A stretch of 50,914 nucleotides of DNA from Spirochaetales bacterium (GTDB lineage Bacteria > Spirochaetota > Spirochaetia > SZUA-6 > JAFGRV01), in assembly GCA_016937215.1 (NCBI GenBank), contig JAFGWI010000133.1:1-50914 (forward strand), read 5' to 3'. This document shows positions 8,401-23,400 of this stretch, piece after piece. The position numbers were made by a program, and so were the translations under genes. The notes beneath the pieces are model-generated. The model worked only from the letters and a program-made list of their open reading frames with translations. It searched no databases and was not told the origin of the DNA. Position 1 is the stretch's first letter, and every line of letters starts with the position of its first letter.

Positions 8401-11400
8401 TTATTTTCCCTCCCAAGTGGTGGCTTCGGAACTTAAATCAGATTTTACGATATTTATTGTGATCGATTTTCCTTCAACACCACCATCGGGTGTCATGCGA
8501 TAAATATACAGAGTAACAATTTGCTTTTCGACATTTCCTATGTATCGTCGGCAGATTGGACCACTGTGATAATTTGATGAAGAAAATGAATCTGTTTTAT
8601 CAGCGTAATTACCACTATAATCTGTTGCAGTATATTCATCACCAATATGGGCATTAGCATTAACATCATAGTATAATTCATGCACAACACCAAATCCTAA
8701 AGCTGGTCCTACAACCTGAGAGCGCACACCAACTGTTGCATTTGCTCTAGCACCAACATTGAAATTATTAGTTATTAAGGTGCCGCTTTTTGTATTAATA
8801 TTTTCTGACATAGAATCTCCTTCTCCTGGAAAACTCCATACAGCCCTGTCTAATAGCAAACCGCGACCTATTGAATTCTCTGCTGATAAAAATAATGTAT
8901 CTCCATCCTTCCAAGCCTTAATCTTCGGCACAATCTCGTCAGGCTCCACACTCACCGGCGTAGGCGCGGAAGACTTCACTTCCAGCTGACCGTTAGCCAA
9001 ACGACGTGTTAAAGTCAACACAGCAGTATAACTGCTTCTATCCGAAGGGGGGAATTTATAACTGATAACCGGTCCGTATAATGTCTGCGCGGTCTCAAGA
9101 ATAGTCCACTTTACCTGTGACCAATCGATATTAGACCCCTGGGATGATTCAGCGCTGAGCAATACCGCGCCATCCACATCCGAATCTGTCATGGTTTCAA
9201 TAATCGGGACAAGGCTATCGCCTTCCACATCAATCGATTCATATCTCACAAAGGGCATTGAATCTCCCTTAAGGAACATTTCCACGATAACGGGATAGCC
9301 CATTTTATCTTCCTGAAGCGAAAAGGCATGAGTAATGGATGCGCCTTGTTTTACAACCACATCCTGGCAGCCGTCATGGATATACCATCGCGTCCGTTCC
9401 CAATCGATGTTTACGCCCTTGGTCTGTAATACATCCAGTTGGTAAACATTAGGAGCTATTTTTTTGCTATTCATGAATGGTTTGATATTAACCGCTTCTA
9501 TAGAAAATTCACCGTCTTCGGTCTGGATTCCTCCGCCCTGCCGGGTCAGAGTACAGCGATAAGCCACCGTCTTTTTCTCGGCACTGGCTGGAATATCATA
9601 GCGTACCGATGGGCCTTTTCGAGCATATTGGCCATCAATAAGCCACTCGGTTTGGTCCCACAGGATATTGGCGCCGGTTGACTGGAGAACATCTAAGACG
9701 ATACTTTTCCCTTCGGAAGTTTCGGTTATAGATGGAGTCACCACCAGCTTGCCCTGGGCCAGTTCATCACCTGAAATAACCAGGGTTTGCGTTGTGGTTT
9801 TGGGATCCAGCCCGCCCTGGCGGTAGAGTGTTAATGATACATCCACCACTGCCTTGTCTTCGATTCCCGAAAGGTTATAAACCGCCACAGGTCCCATCTG
9901 TACAGGCTGCTCACCATAGCTAACCGCACTGGGGATAGACCAACGTGCCTGAGTAAAATCGATATTGGAGCCACGGCTCTTGGTACAATCGAGCAGTATC
10001 TTTTGACCTATAATTTCACCGTCGCTTTCCAGGTTCAAAATCTCGTAATCAATCTTGGCCGCGATAGGCGTAGCTTCCACAGAAATTATCTGGGAAATCG
10101 TTTCAGTTTCACCATTGCTTCGCTGAGGAACCGTAAGAGATACGGAGTAAACCTTTTCGGTATTCTGTTCCGGGAAGAGGTAGTCAAAGGTGGCCACTCC
10201 CTCGGTCTGATAAATCATGGTTGCGTCACTGAAAATTGCCCATCGGGAGCGGAACCAGTCGATGCTGCCTAAAGAATCGCGGCCACTGAAATGAATCAGC
10301 CGATTGTTTTCAGTGTCGTTTATTATAGAAATCACAGGCTTCAGGTCTTTGAAGTCCAGATTAATCACCTTGGATATGGTTAGCACATCACTGGCCTGCT
10401 GTCCATTGACCATAATGCGTCGCATGGTCAGGGCGACATTCACCTTTCGACTAAAGGCGTTTAAATCTGCGATTACGGTTGGGCCGTTATACTGGGTAAT
10501 ACCGCCGTTGGGACCAGTAATCGTCCAGCTTGTATTGGCCCAATCTATCTTTTTACCAGGAGAATTCTCGCAACTCAAATCCAGAGAGCTTCCATCTTCT
10601 GCAAGAGTATAATCAATGGTTGGAACAATGTCGCTCTTGATCGTGATATACATGGGATCGGAAATATCCACTTCATCGTATTCACCCACCCAGGTCTTGA
10701 GCTTAACGGTTTTTTCACCGCTGGTTGAGAATTCATAGGAATAGTCCTGGCTGGTCTGGGCCATCATTTCATTATTATCAATAATCCAGGCAAAACGCCA
10801 GTCTGTATCAGGAGTGTATTGAGCCGGAGGTTTCCATCCGTGAAAATGTACCAGATAGGGATTAACCTCATCGATGCTATAGCTGGGTTTAGCGACAACT
10901 GAAGGTATATCCACATAACGCCATTGAGAGGACGCAGCCTCTTCCTGGTTCTCGATAATGCAAACCCGGACTCTATACCTGGCGCCCATCTTCAGGCCCT
11001 GGAGTCTGGTAGAAGTTTGGTTGATAATCCTTTTTTCAGTGTACTCGCCTTCCACACTGCCGTCCAATTGGAACTGAACCGTATAAATAAGCCCTTCCTC
11101 ACTGTAAGCATTCCAGCTGAGGGCCATTTCGTCACCGTTTTTATTCTCGGCTGTAAAATTGGTAATGCTGTTTTTCATACCAGCAGGTCGGCGGGCTCCG
11201 TCAAAATAATTATCATCAGGATCTGTCAGATCACTCAGGCTAGTTGTTTTATAATCATATTGTTTCAGGCTATAGCTTTCATCCTGAAAATGTTCAAACA
11301 CAACCGCCTCGCTGTCTCCCACAAAGCAGGGGTAATCACCCTCTTCACCTTGAGCTGTAATCAAACGGGCCGCAGAATCAGGATCACTTCCGATTTGATC

Positions 11401-14400
11401 ACCATCTTCAGCCACCACGCGGATATCACTATCAGAGTAGCGGGCTATATAAACCGAGTAAAGGTCCTTTTCATAGCCGCGTTCCGATACATAGGCAATC
11501 TTCGACTGAATCTTGTAATCATCGTTTCCAATTTCATCGGGATAAACGCTTATCCAGACCGGGTAGGAATCCCTGGCATTGTTATTGGTTACATCCACCC
11601 GGATATTGGTGTTCTGGGTATCCAAAATTGCAATATCTTCGTCACCATCATAATCGGTGGTGTAAACAATAAAGCGGTCATCAGGTGAATAATAGGGGAA
11701 GCGGGCGTTTTCGTCAGATTCAAAAATCTGATTGACATTGCCGCTTTCAAGCTCAAAGGAATAAAGCTGCCACAAACCACCGGTTTGTCTGGCGCTGAAA
11801 ACCAAAGTACTTCCGTTTGAATTAAAGACAGGGCGTTCAATTTTGTAGCCTTCTAGTGAACCAAGGTCGAGGCGTTCCAGTTCCTGGGATTCTATATTAT
11901 AGAGATAAACATTATCATAGGCATAGGGATTGCCAGCATTTTCAAGCTCGAAATATTTTCCAATATAAAGGTCAAGCCGGGATGTAAAGGCCATGACACG
12001 ACCGTCGGGAGACAGGGCCGGATAATCCAGCGCCCCTTCAATCCGAGGTAGACTGTCAGAGGACAGAATCTTTCTGAGGTCACTGCCGTCGGGCTTGGCC
12101 GTCAGGATTTCACCTTGCTTGATAAAGGCAATTTTGTTGTTTCGTACCTTTGCCCGCAATTCCTTGTATTGAGGAATCCGCAGCATGGCCAGTTTGCCCG
12201 AGCTTCGGCTGAGAATCAAGGCATAGAAATACTCCCTGTATCCTTCTTCCCTGACCACAATGGACATATCAGCAATATCATTAAAAAATCCGGCTTCCAG
12301 ATAATTGGTGTAACCGGGCTCAAGATTATAATTAAGGGTACAAACAGGAACAAAGGTGTCGATGGTTGGTCCGTTATTCTGAAAAAGATCGAAGACTTGA
12401 ATGTCCTGACGTGTCTGATCAAAAACAAAGGCACGGTCACCGAATGTCCTTATGATACCAGGTGTCAGGAATTCCTTTTCACCCATGCCGTATGAACCGA
12501 ATTGATCGACCAGCGAATAGCTATCGGTTAGCCGCAGAATACGCTGGTTATAGAAATCGGCCATCAGCACACCCATATCATCCTTGGCCAGACCCACATT
12601 GGTTCCCATGGCCCCGGCAGTCCGTGTGTTTGGAATCACCACATACTCGGAATCAAAAGCTTCGGGAATCATCTTATCGGTCATGGGCAGCTCGGCCAGA
12701 TAATTTCTGTCAGCGAAACTCACATAAAGGGCTGAATCATCAAAGCTCATATCCACCAGCTCATCGGCCAATGTCAATGTTTTCTGGATCTCAAATTGCC
12801 CATAGCTATTGGTGACCAACTCGTAGATCTCTGAAGCTTCATCAATATGGGAAGCGATAATCAGATGGTCCGGGTCCAATGCCCTTACAATCACAGGGTT
12901 CTCAATATCCAGGGATGTCAAATTGATAGTGAAAAGCAGTTGGGAAATATAATTGGCATCCTGACCGATTTCAAACACATCGACCACATAATGAGTTGAA
13001 CCTTCGATGGTCTGCTCTTTGAGCACATAGATGCGTTCCGATTGATCGGGCATGGTCAGGGTTGAAAGCGAGATCGGTGTGGGAATCAATTTGTGGGAAG
13101 CCTCTTTAATCTTCTCATGAATAATAAGAGTTTGTGACACGCTAAAAATATTGCCGTCAGTGGTAATCACCCGGACGCGCGGGTTTCTTTGCTTGATGTC
13201 AGAATAAATATGACTTCGTTCAAAGCTCCTGGCTTCATCGGATGCAGGATTATCATTGAGCTGGATTTCATCATAAACCCCGTCACCATCATAATCGATG
13301 CTCCATGAGGAGATATCAGACACATTTGCATAGCAGCTAAAGGTCACTTCTGTAGGATCAGACTCCCCTTCCACCGCATGGGTTGAAAGAATCATTTCAA
13401 TAGGCATAACAATCAGGTTTGCTTTGACCTCCAGTTCCCGTTCAAAAACCTTGCCGGTCTCAAAAACCGTTGCGATTTTTAAAGTTGAGGAAACCTGCTT
13501 TTCAACTGTACCAGGATTAACCATGATGTTTTCCACAAAGAATGTCCGGTCGGGATTGATCACACCCTTTTTCCAGCCAGAATAATCACCAGGACTGCCC
13601 TGTTCGCAGAAAGGATCGAGCACATAGATTTCCATGCCCGATCGGATATCCTCCCGGATTTTCCCCACAACGGTTAAGGGTGAGTACTTCACGCTGTTTC
13701 CTGTGTTGGGAAAGGTGATTTCACTGATGATGCTATTGTCCACCATGATGCTCTGATCACGGTAATTCCCTACCCCGTCCATGGCCGTAAGAACAAGTTC
13801 GGTGGGGCCATCGGTTGTGATCATGCAGGCACCGGTTGTAAAACTACCGTCCGCTTTCAGTTCGACCTTCACACCATTGGAAAGGCTTAAACTGCTCAGA
13901 GAAGCATCGGTGATGGCCCCGGCTTCGCCAGTAATGGTAACTGAGTCCAGGATGCCCTGGGAATCGTAATTACGCTGAACATCGATGCGTTCCCGATCAA
14001 AGGTCGGGCGATGGATATCCACAAAAAAGCTGTTGCCCAATGGAGCGGTTTCTTTATTATCATAACGGGCTTTCACGTAGAAAGAGTGGTTGCCGTCTTC
14101 AAGGTTGTAATAGCGGACATTGCGCCAGTCCCTGGACCAGGCGCTCCACAGGGCTTTGTCGGGATTAGCCAGTGAATAGGAATCAAAGCTATAGGAATAT
14201 TCGATGTCCGAGTTATATACCCTTTCGCCATTCTCATCGCTGATAAAGCCCTTCCATGAGAAGAACACATCATTATAAGCGATGCGTGAATCCACCGAAT
14301 TGGTAAAAAATACCTCTGGTGCCAGGTTTAAGGAAGTGCTTTCCAGTTCCAGGTAAGCAGTGCGGATATAGCTTTCTTCATTATTATCCATGGCGCTTAT

Positions 14401-17400
14401 ACGTACCCTGGCCGTGTAGGTGCCTTCTTCAGGCACAAGCTTATTATCCATAAAGAGATATCCCTGATTATTCGTCACATTGGAATAATGATGAGGCAAA
14501 TCGAATAATTCACCATTCTGGCGAAATTCAAGATTAACCTCCAGGTTACCAACCCCCTGGGCAGTATACTGAAGATAAAAATCAGCCGTACCGGCATCTT
14601 TATCCAGCGAACAAAGTGAAAATTCATCAATACTGAAATGAAATTCAGTATCGCTATTATCATCTTTTAGAATGATTTCTTTCCAGTCAAGTTCTATATT
14701 TTCACGAATGGCATAGGTGATGCCCTTGTATTTCAAACGGAAGGTACAGTTATAAATACCATAGGCTTCACCAAAGATGTCATCATAATAGAAATAAGCC
14801 CGTAAATCAGTGACACCATTTCGTTGTTCCAAAGGCCTTTCTCCCGAGAATTCCACCTGATCAGATTGTCGATTCGCTTCATATTCGATGGCAATATCAT
14901 CCAGAATTTCTGGAGGAACATTTCCGTTACCTACCAATCCAATAGAGATCATGTATTGGTAAACAACATCTTTAATAGTAGTTTTTTCAGGTTCAGGATC
15001 AGCCTCTAATGAAGCCAGAGGAATATCATCAATCTTTTCCAACCCTTCAAAATCCGGTAATTGCGCTTGGGAAATCGAATTTTGAAAATAAAAAGTATCG
15101 GCTTTAAAGAATAGATCCTGGGAGGTTTCAAAATTCTCGAAATTGATTTTCAAACGTCCATCATTTTGTGGTTCAAATGGAATCCAGCTTCCGCCAGGAG
15201 TACCCAGAATCCAGGAGGAAGAATCCTGGTTCAGGAAATCCTGGCACAGATAGATCTCTTTATAGAGGGAACTTGTGTTTTCACCGGTTTTCTGAAAGAT
15301 TTGAAGCCCCAGACCGGCATAGGTCAGATTTTCTGTATCGAACAAATAGGAATGATCGTAATCAAAGGTAAATGTGAGATCGGTGGGTTCTCCGCTAAAC
15401 AGAAAGGGCATGTAATCCACAAGGTTGAAAAGCGGTTTATTATCGAGATTGAAGGTAATTCGGTCGTTGAATTGGTAACCGTTGATGGTCATAGAAGCAT
15501 CGACCTGATAGCGGCCTCCGGGATAATTGATTAAATCAATAATCGGATTTTCACCTTCATGGAATATTGAATTATGAGTGGTTTTCAGAATGTAGTGATA
15601 ACTATCGGAATCAACCGTAAAACCGTTTTCCTCTTCCAGCCGTATTTGCTGTACCGCTTTATCAAAGACCAGCTTAGCCGGATTCCTTAAATGCAAATTC
15701 TGCTCCTGATAAATTGACTGGGCATAATATTTGGAGATGTGGATTTCATCAAGATAGCCTTCGGCAAAGACCGTTTTATTCATATTACAACCTAAAAAGA
15801 GATTATCTCCTTCTGGAAGCACACCATCCAAGGTTCCAAAGACAGGTAAATTAGCATTAGCAACTCCTTCTTTAAAGGCAGCGATCTTCCCATTGATGTA
15901 AAAATAGACCACATGATGGTCCTGATCCCAGGCCAATTGCAGATGGGTCCAGGAATGGTTGATTTTCACATTCGAGTGTAATTCGATATCTGGATCACCA
16001 TTTTCTTCCTTGACATAGGCATAATAAACCGCCTCACCGTTCACCAGCTCACCGCCAATTTTAACATATTCAGAATCCAGGATGACTACTTTTTCATTTA
16101 CGAAGCCTTCTTCATTGATAATAAAAGGTTTGTACCATAGATCGATTGAGCCGGAAACATCAAAAGCGAAAGTGGTAGTTGCAGCCGTTGAATCATATCC
16201 TTGGACCTCGGGAAGTTTATAATAGCCATGGTTCAATATCATGTTATTTCCAAGTGTAATATTCCCGGTTGTTTCTATATATATTTTCACCTGGGCCGGA
16301 ACCATCTCAGTAGAATTGTCATAGACAAAATGAAAGCTACCTTCTAATGGTAATTCCATTCGCTGTTCAATTCCATTAATTGACATACAAATCCAGGCTT
16401 GCTTTTCAGAATCCAGGTGAATCACATTACCGGTTATGGAATACCAGGAATCGGTACCCAGTCCGTAATTGGAGTTTTTATCTCCGAAATAATAAGTACC
16501 TTTTTGGACATTTTGGTCTAAGTTCAGAGTAAATTGATCGACACCGCCTGAAGGTTCCAGATTATAATAGACTGCCGCCTCAGCGTCGCGAAGGACAACA
16601 TATTCACCATCATCATCGGAAATAGTTTTAAAAAAATTATTATGAAAAGATGAGCCTTTGAAAGCTCCTCCATTATTCGGTATTGAATAATCGACATTTT
16701 GGTTTTCAATAAAGGCATCACTTGAAGTACCATTTTTACTACGTATATTAAGATTATTTAATTCTAAAGAATCATTAAAAGAATAACTTAAATCTCCCAC
16801 TGTATTTTCGTAATAGAGATTAGTAAAACGAATGATCTCTTCATCAGTAAGTATCCGATTGATATAAAAGGGATTAGCAATAGAATAAAAACCAGTATTA
16901 AGCTCAGAACTATTCTCTTCAGGTCCGAAATAGAGTTTTGAAAATAATTCTCTTAAGGATGAAAGCTTACCAGAAGGATAATTAAAACTTTGCCGGTATT
17001 GTACAGTATCAACCGGGGTTTCAAAATCATTGTCCTGATGCTGAACAATGATATCAATTTCAATATTTTCATCTACAGGATCATTTACAAATTTCAGAGT
17101 AATATAATTCCAGGAATTCAGTTTTGAAATACTGCTTTCACCCAAGCCTATATCAAGATCAACTTTCGTATCATTTTCTCCGTAAAAACTGGCTTCATAG
17201 CCGTAGGCTTGATGAAAGAGATCTAAAACAGGAACTTCATTTTCGACTCCATAATCAAGATATAGAACTTCATCACCACAATTATTCTGGAAAGTCAGAA
17301 TGCGTTTATTATCATTGCCATAGGAAGAATCCATGATATTCTCATCTTCGATACGAAGCCAGAATGATAATGATAATTCATCGGTGTCCTGATCCAGAAT

Positions 17401-20400
17401 TGCTGTGCAGTCCTCGATAGAGGTATCATTGATGTAATATTCATGTTGGAGTAATAATGGAATATTGCCATCTTCATCGATGGTTCCGTTTTCATCCTGA
17501 TAGTTAATATCACAAACCACAAGATCAGAAATGATGGTTTCAGGGGGATCTTCGCTATCAACTGGAGGGAGATTTCCTGTAACATAGATATCTTTGATAT
17601 CAAGACCAAGGGCTAAGGGGTGGTATTCCAGTTCAAGAGTACCTTGATTCACCGGCAAATGATCTTGTGTAAAAATAATAGTTGAAGCAGCAGCTAAAAA
17701 TTCACTTTTTATATCCGTTATATCAACTACATAGTAAAGGTATTGTAAGCCATCAATAATAGTACTATCATTTAATTCAAGATAACCATCCTCTGGCAGA
17801 CTCGGATAAACCCGTGCAACACTATTATTGTCTTGAATCCCTTGTTCTAAACCGTAAGTCCGAAAACGAATGACATCTTCATCTGAATTTCTGAATAGAT
17901 CACCAGGAGATTTAAAATTTTCATTTTTTTGGATTTGAAAGACGATGTATTTTTTATTGTATTGGTCGAGGATTGTGTTGTCTGTTACAATTGGATTTGA
18001 TTGCCATTCTGTTGTGCCATTACTAAAAATATATGCAGCACCAGAATACTTAATAGATATATCACTAACATCATAATCCTTCATATGGGCCCCAATAATT
18101 GAGTAATCACCTGCTACTGCAACATCTAAGCCAAAGCGATCATTAACATTCTGATCTGGGGCTAAAAGTATTTGCTCACTTCTCCAAGATCCATCAATTT
18201 GTCTCATATAGATATGTCCCGAACCAGACCAAACATCACCACCCGAACTCCCAATAATTGCACAATCTCCTGAAATTGATACCGAATAACCAAATCGATT
18301 ATCTTCTTGATCATTACTTGCATATAATATTTTTTCATTACCCCAAGCACCATCAATCTGTTTAGTATATATATAAGCGGCACCTGAATTATAATTTGAA
18401 TTATCATTATTACCATCTTCGCCCTGTGCTGCAACAATGGCATAATCTCCCGAAATTGCAACAGAGATGCCAAACCAATCATTTGGTTGACGATTAGAAG
18501 CTTTAATTATTTGCTCATCTCCCCAACTACCATCGAACTGTCGATGGTAGATAAAGGCTGCACCAGTTCCACTAAAAAATGTACCACTATTGCCATAATT
18601 ATACGCGCCAATGATAACATTGTCACCAGAAATAGCTACAGATTCTCCAAAGAACTCAAGTCTTTGCGCATTAGAAGGTAGAATTTTCTGTTCATTTCCC
18701 CAAGTGCCATCCGGTTGCCTTTTATATATGTATGCTGCTCCTGTAGCTTCATCTTTATAGGAAGCACCGATAATAACATAGTTACCGGAAATTGCTACAG
18801 AACAACCAAAAGTATCACGTAATTCTCCATCAGAAGCATGAATTATCTGTTCATTACCCCAGGTTCCATCCAGTTGTTTCTCATAAATGTATGCAGCTCC
18901 AGTATCAGCTTGAGATGAAGCACCAATAATTACACAATTACCTGAAACTGCTACAGAATAGCCAAAATAATCATGTGATTTTCCATCAGAAGGATGAAGC
19001 ACCTGCATAGTTCTCCAAGTACCATCAGATTGCCTTTCAAAAATATAGGCAGCTCCAGCATTTATAAGAGAGTCACCAAATTCTCTGTCCTCATGAGGAG
19101 CACCAACAATCGCATACAAATCTGACATTGCAACAGAAGAACCAAAACTGCCAGAAACTTGAATATCAGAAGATAATAATTTCAAAGTGGATAGATTTTC
19201 AATCAAGATAAAAGCATCATCCTCAACCTCATCCTTCACACGTACCATCTCCAACAATTTAGCCGGAGCAAATTTCGTATGTTCAGGAAAAGGTCTGTTA
19301 GTATAACCAGTCTCATGAGCAACCATCGGTTCACCATCATAATCCGGCAGTTCAATAGGCACTTCCCGTTCTTCCACCGCCTGGGGCCGCTTCAAATCGG
19401 CAAAACCCTCCACATCGACAGCAGCGGTCTTCCCCGATTTATCCCGCACCTCCACAGCAATATCAGCAAAAACCGGGTCTAATTCCAACCCAGCCCACAA
19501 CAATTCACAGAAATCATCACCTGTCAAAACCACTTCTGGTTCCAGGTTCAAAATATCATTTCCGTAATGAAGAAATGCCCGGTTAAAATTGGCCTCACTC
19601 ACCTGAGCTCTTATCTCAACAATGCGTGTAAAATCATCGGAACCTTGCACCGCGGCAATACTTACCTTTGGCGCCATTGAATCGTATAAAAAACTGTAAT
19701 TGAATTTTGTTTCCTGATTGTATTTATCAATAGAAATCACATCAATAATATTCCGACCCTGCTTAATTGAAGCCTCATCAAAGTGAATTTCCACAGTCTC
19801 GGTGCTCGCTAAATCCGCCATCAGTTTTTGAACCAATTTTCCGTTTAAAAACAATTGAACTTCACTGTTTAAATCTTTGGTTATTTGAATTAATGGAAAT
19901 GAATTCAGTGGCAATCCGGTATCACTTTCCAGGCTGTTATCATAATAAGTATCATCCAACGCCGGATCAAAAACCACTTCTGTCGGCATAATAACATCAC
20001 TGTCATTGACATCAAAAATATAGTCTTCCATGCCTTCCCTACCAGATAGAGAAGAACTCATAGTCACAGCATTGGCTTGAAGCAAATCACGGTATTCAAA
20101 GGTCCACTGAATACGGTTTCGGCCCCTGATAATTCCTTGCAGATCAAGAACCTTACCCTCAGAATCCTTGAGGCAGTATTCTGAGGCATTCATTTTGTCT
20201 ACTGTACCAATAATTTTATTGTCCTGATCAAAATTGACCGTAAGACTGGCTGTGACCATACCATTCAAAGGCAGATCCTCCCGGCCTTGTTCAAAAATAA
20301 AACGAATAGGAATGTTCTTGAGAGTCGCCTTCTGTTCCTCACTCCAGTTATCCGGATGAATCAAAGAAAAATCAGGCACAAAATGAGTATTCTCAAAATC

Positions 20401-23400
20401 CTTGGTAATCTGTAAACGCACACCCTTTTTCAGGTAATTATAAACCGGAATAGTGGGAATCACGGCAATGTCAAAATTCTGGGTAATGCTGTTTCCAAGC
20501 ATTGCTGTAAAAGGAATGGCAAAGCGGTTCCCCTTTTCCACAGCTATAATGATTTCATCACTGCCATTATCAAAGGTCAGCCCCGGGGTATAACTTTTAA
20601 CCAGTACTTCATCGAATTGCTCCAAGGAAGTGATTTCACCGACTACCGCATTGGAACAGGTGAACACATAGGGTGAACCATCTGACTCGGTAGCTGTCAG
20701 TTTAACAAGATCACTGACAGGAATAGCGCTCCCGATCTCGATCGCCGGATCCAGGCTGTATTCAGCCTCAAAGCGGATTTCCTGCTGGTCAGCTGGCATG
20801 GTATAGACGAATGAAGGATACTCACCTTCTGATGAGGCCAACTCATAGCGAAAGCCGCCGGGGTTTTCAATATAGATTACTAGGTCCTGGCAATTGGGTG
20901 CCAGACGGATTTTGCCACTAAAAGTTCCGGCTTCATAACCCGATTCTGAATTATTCAAACTAGCAGTGGCAATAAAACTGGCAAAAGCCTCACCGTCTAC
21001 AGGTGCTTTATCCAGAATACCCTGAGAAAGGACTTCCCCGTCAACAGCGCTTCGAAGTTCGTAACCCACCACAGCGCCTGAAAGGCCAAAATAGGACCCA
21101 CTGAGTTTCATGTCACGAATACTGGTGTTCACCGGATAGGTAGAATCAAGATTCAGCGATACAGGCTCTGCCTCACCCCATTGATATTCAAGGTCCCATA
21201 AATGGTTTTGAGAGGTAACGATCTCAACCACAAAATCACTCTGTGCATGGTTTCCTAAAGCGTTATCGCATTGAACTGAAACATCAACCTTGGAACCCAC
21301 CACCTTATCGAGGTTCAACATTAAATTAAAGGAGCCATTCCGACCAACCGGAGAGCTGCCAAGGGGCAATGAACCGTTAAAAAGTTCAACGCTTTTAACC
21401 GTGCGGTCATAAACATAGCCCTGTATAGGCAATTCCAGGCTTTGACCCGGAGCATTGGCAATTTTGGCAGTAATCTTTTTAAAGACCTCAAGACCACTGA
21501 TAGAGGGGCTTTCCTGAGTTGAGCCGTTAAAACCAAAATTAAAACGGATAAAATGGTCCTGATTCCCGGAATTGGCAATGAGCTCGGGAAATTCCACATA
21601 TATTTTTTCAAGGCCATCAGCTGAATCATAATAGTGGCTTAGTTTATAAGCCTCGGAATCCAGCGTCCCGGCATCGGCATTGTCCAGCAATGTCACCAAG
21701 TCGGAAAGTACAAGTGCCGGTATTGCCTCTGTTTCCATATCATCTTGATCCAGAGAATAAAGCTTAAAGCTCATTTCAATATTACCATTTGCTTGAAGCC
21801 ATCGTGGGTCCACATTAAAACTGAAACCACTTAAACCTTCGATATCCCGGTTAAGGTAGTCAAATTCACATGACCCGCTTGTCACGAATTTTTTATAAAA
21901 GATATAGCTATCCAGATCAGTGGCATCGGGATAATTTTCAGAATCCAGACCCATATAAAAGGCACCCGATTGGGTAAAGAAAATCTTATGGCCTGTTTTT
22001 TCCAGCCCCCCATAAGAATCAAGAGCATAGGAATCAACCGAATAGCCCAAATCTTCAAGCACGCGTTCGAAAAAAACCTGTCCCCGGTGTACTGAATATT
22101 CATAGACTCCACTCCCTGTGGTGTCTTTTTCAATAACAAAATAAAAACGCTCATCTTTAAAACCGGCACCGGCCAGGGTGTCAAAATCCCATGAACTCAT
22201 ATCCAGGCTACGCCTGAAATAGCTGCCAGTCTTGATATTTTTCATGATCACTTCGGCGCTATCACCATTTACAGGAACCACAAAAGCCTCATAACTGCTG
22301 TCTGCATAGGGTCCGTAAATTACAGCCGAACCGCTTAAAGGTCCCGCGCCATCCAAGAGTGGCAATGAATCTTCCACAAAAGAAGATCCGACTCGGCTGT
22401 AAAAACGGATATTCCCGGTTGCATCATCCGTACGGATAACGGCTCCCATGGCATTTTTTGTCAGGATAAAATCCAGAATATGAGACCGGTTTTCAAAGCC
22501 AAACTTATCCAGTTTATTCACCACCAGACGACCACCTGATTCACTGATACTATTGATAGCAAACGAATAGAGGTTTTTATACAAACTGCCGTAAAGGTAG
22601 ATCTTTTCTGCCTGAATGCGAATGAATTGAACATGGGCCATATCTTTTTCTTCAAAGGAAATATTAATAAAATCAGCCTGGTCGTCATCATTCTCGTTAA
22701 GCAAATAAAGGCCGGAATTACCATTAGAAGGAATATTGGAAGCCCCCAATAAAAGCCCTAGCCGGGAATAGGCCAGGCTGTAACCAAAAAGACCGGTACG
22801 TCTGGCGTATATGCTCCAGGAGGATTCACCTAACGCTTTTTTATAGATTTCCACCAGGCTTGAGGAAGCATTAACCAGTGCATAAAGATTTCCATCAGGT
22901 GCCTGGGCCATGTCCTTGATACCAACTATTCCCAGGTTCTCGATGGTTGGTGTTTGAGCGTTTAAACTGATTTCACCTTCATCACTGACAGCAATAACAC
23001 TCGATTCAATAACCTCCCCATCAATGCCGTTGAATTTTTCCAGTTTGTCCCTGGAATCCAGAAGATCTGATGAATAAACATTTGGCTGAACCAGATTGAT
23101 CCAGAGCCGCTGGTTATCAACATAAACATAGCGGGTGATTTTATCGTCCCAAACCTGACCCTTCTTGTTCTTGTAAGCGACAATTTTGATTTCGCCGTCA
23201 CTTAAACCTTGAAGGGAAATGGGATTTTCCATAAAAAAACAATAAGGGCTTTTAGCAGCAGAATCTGGCGCCGATTCAGTCGTAATTACTGAGTTTTCAT
23301 AGGTATTAAAAAGTGATTTCAGCGGTTCAATAGGGTTAAAGGGATAATGAGTCACCTCTAATGTGACTGTGTTTTTTTCATGATTCAATTCAAAGGGATC

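Noticed and set aside
10924..11688. Plus-strand open frame inside the giant gene
   Set aside because: Antisense shadow with no family resemblance or start signal.
18000..19170. CRISPR array or DNA tandem repeat
   Set aside because: The periodicity is protein-level; DNA copies diverge and the frame is open.
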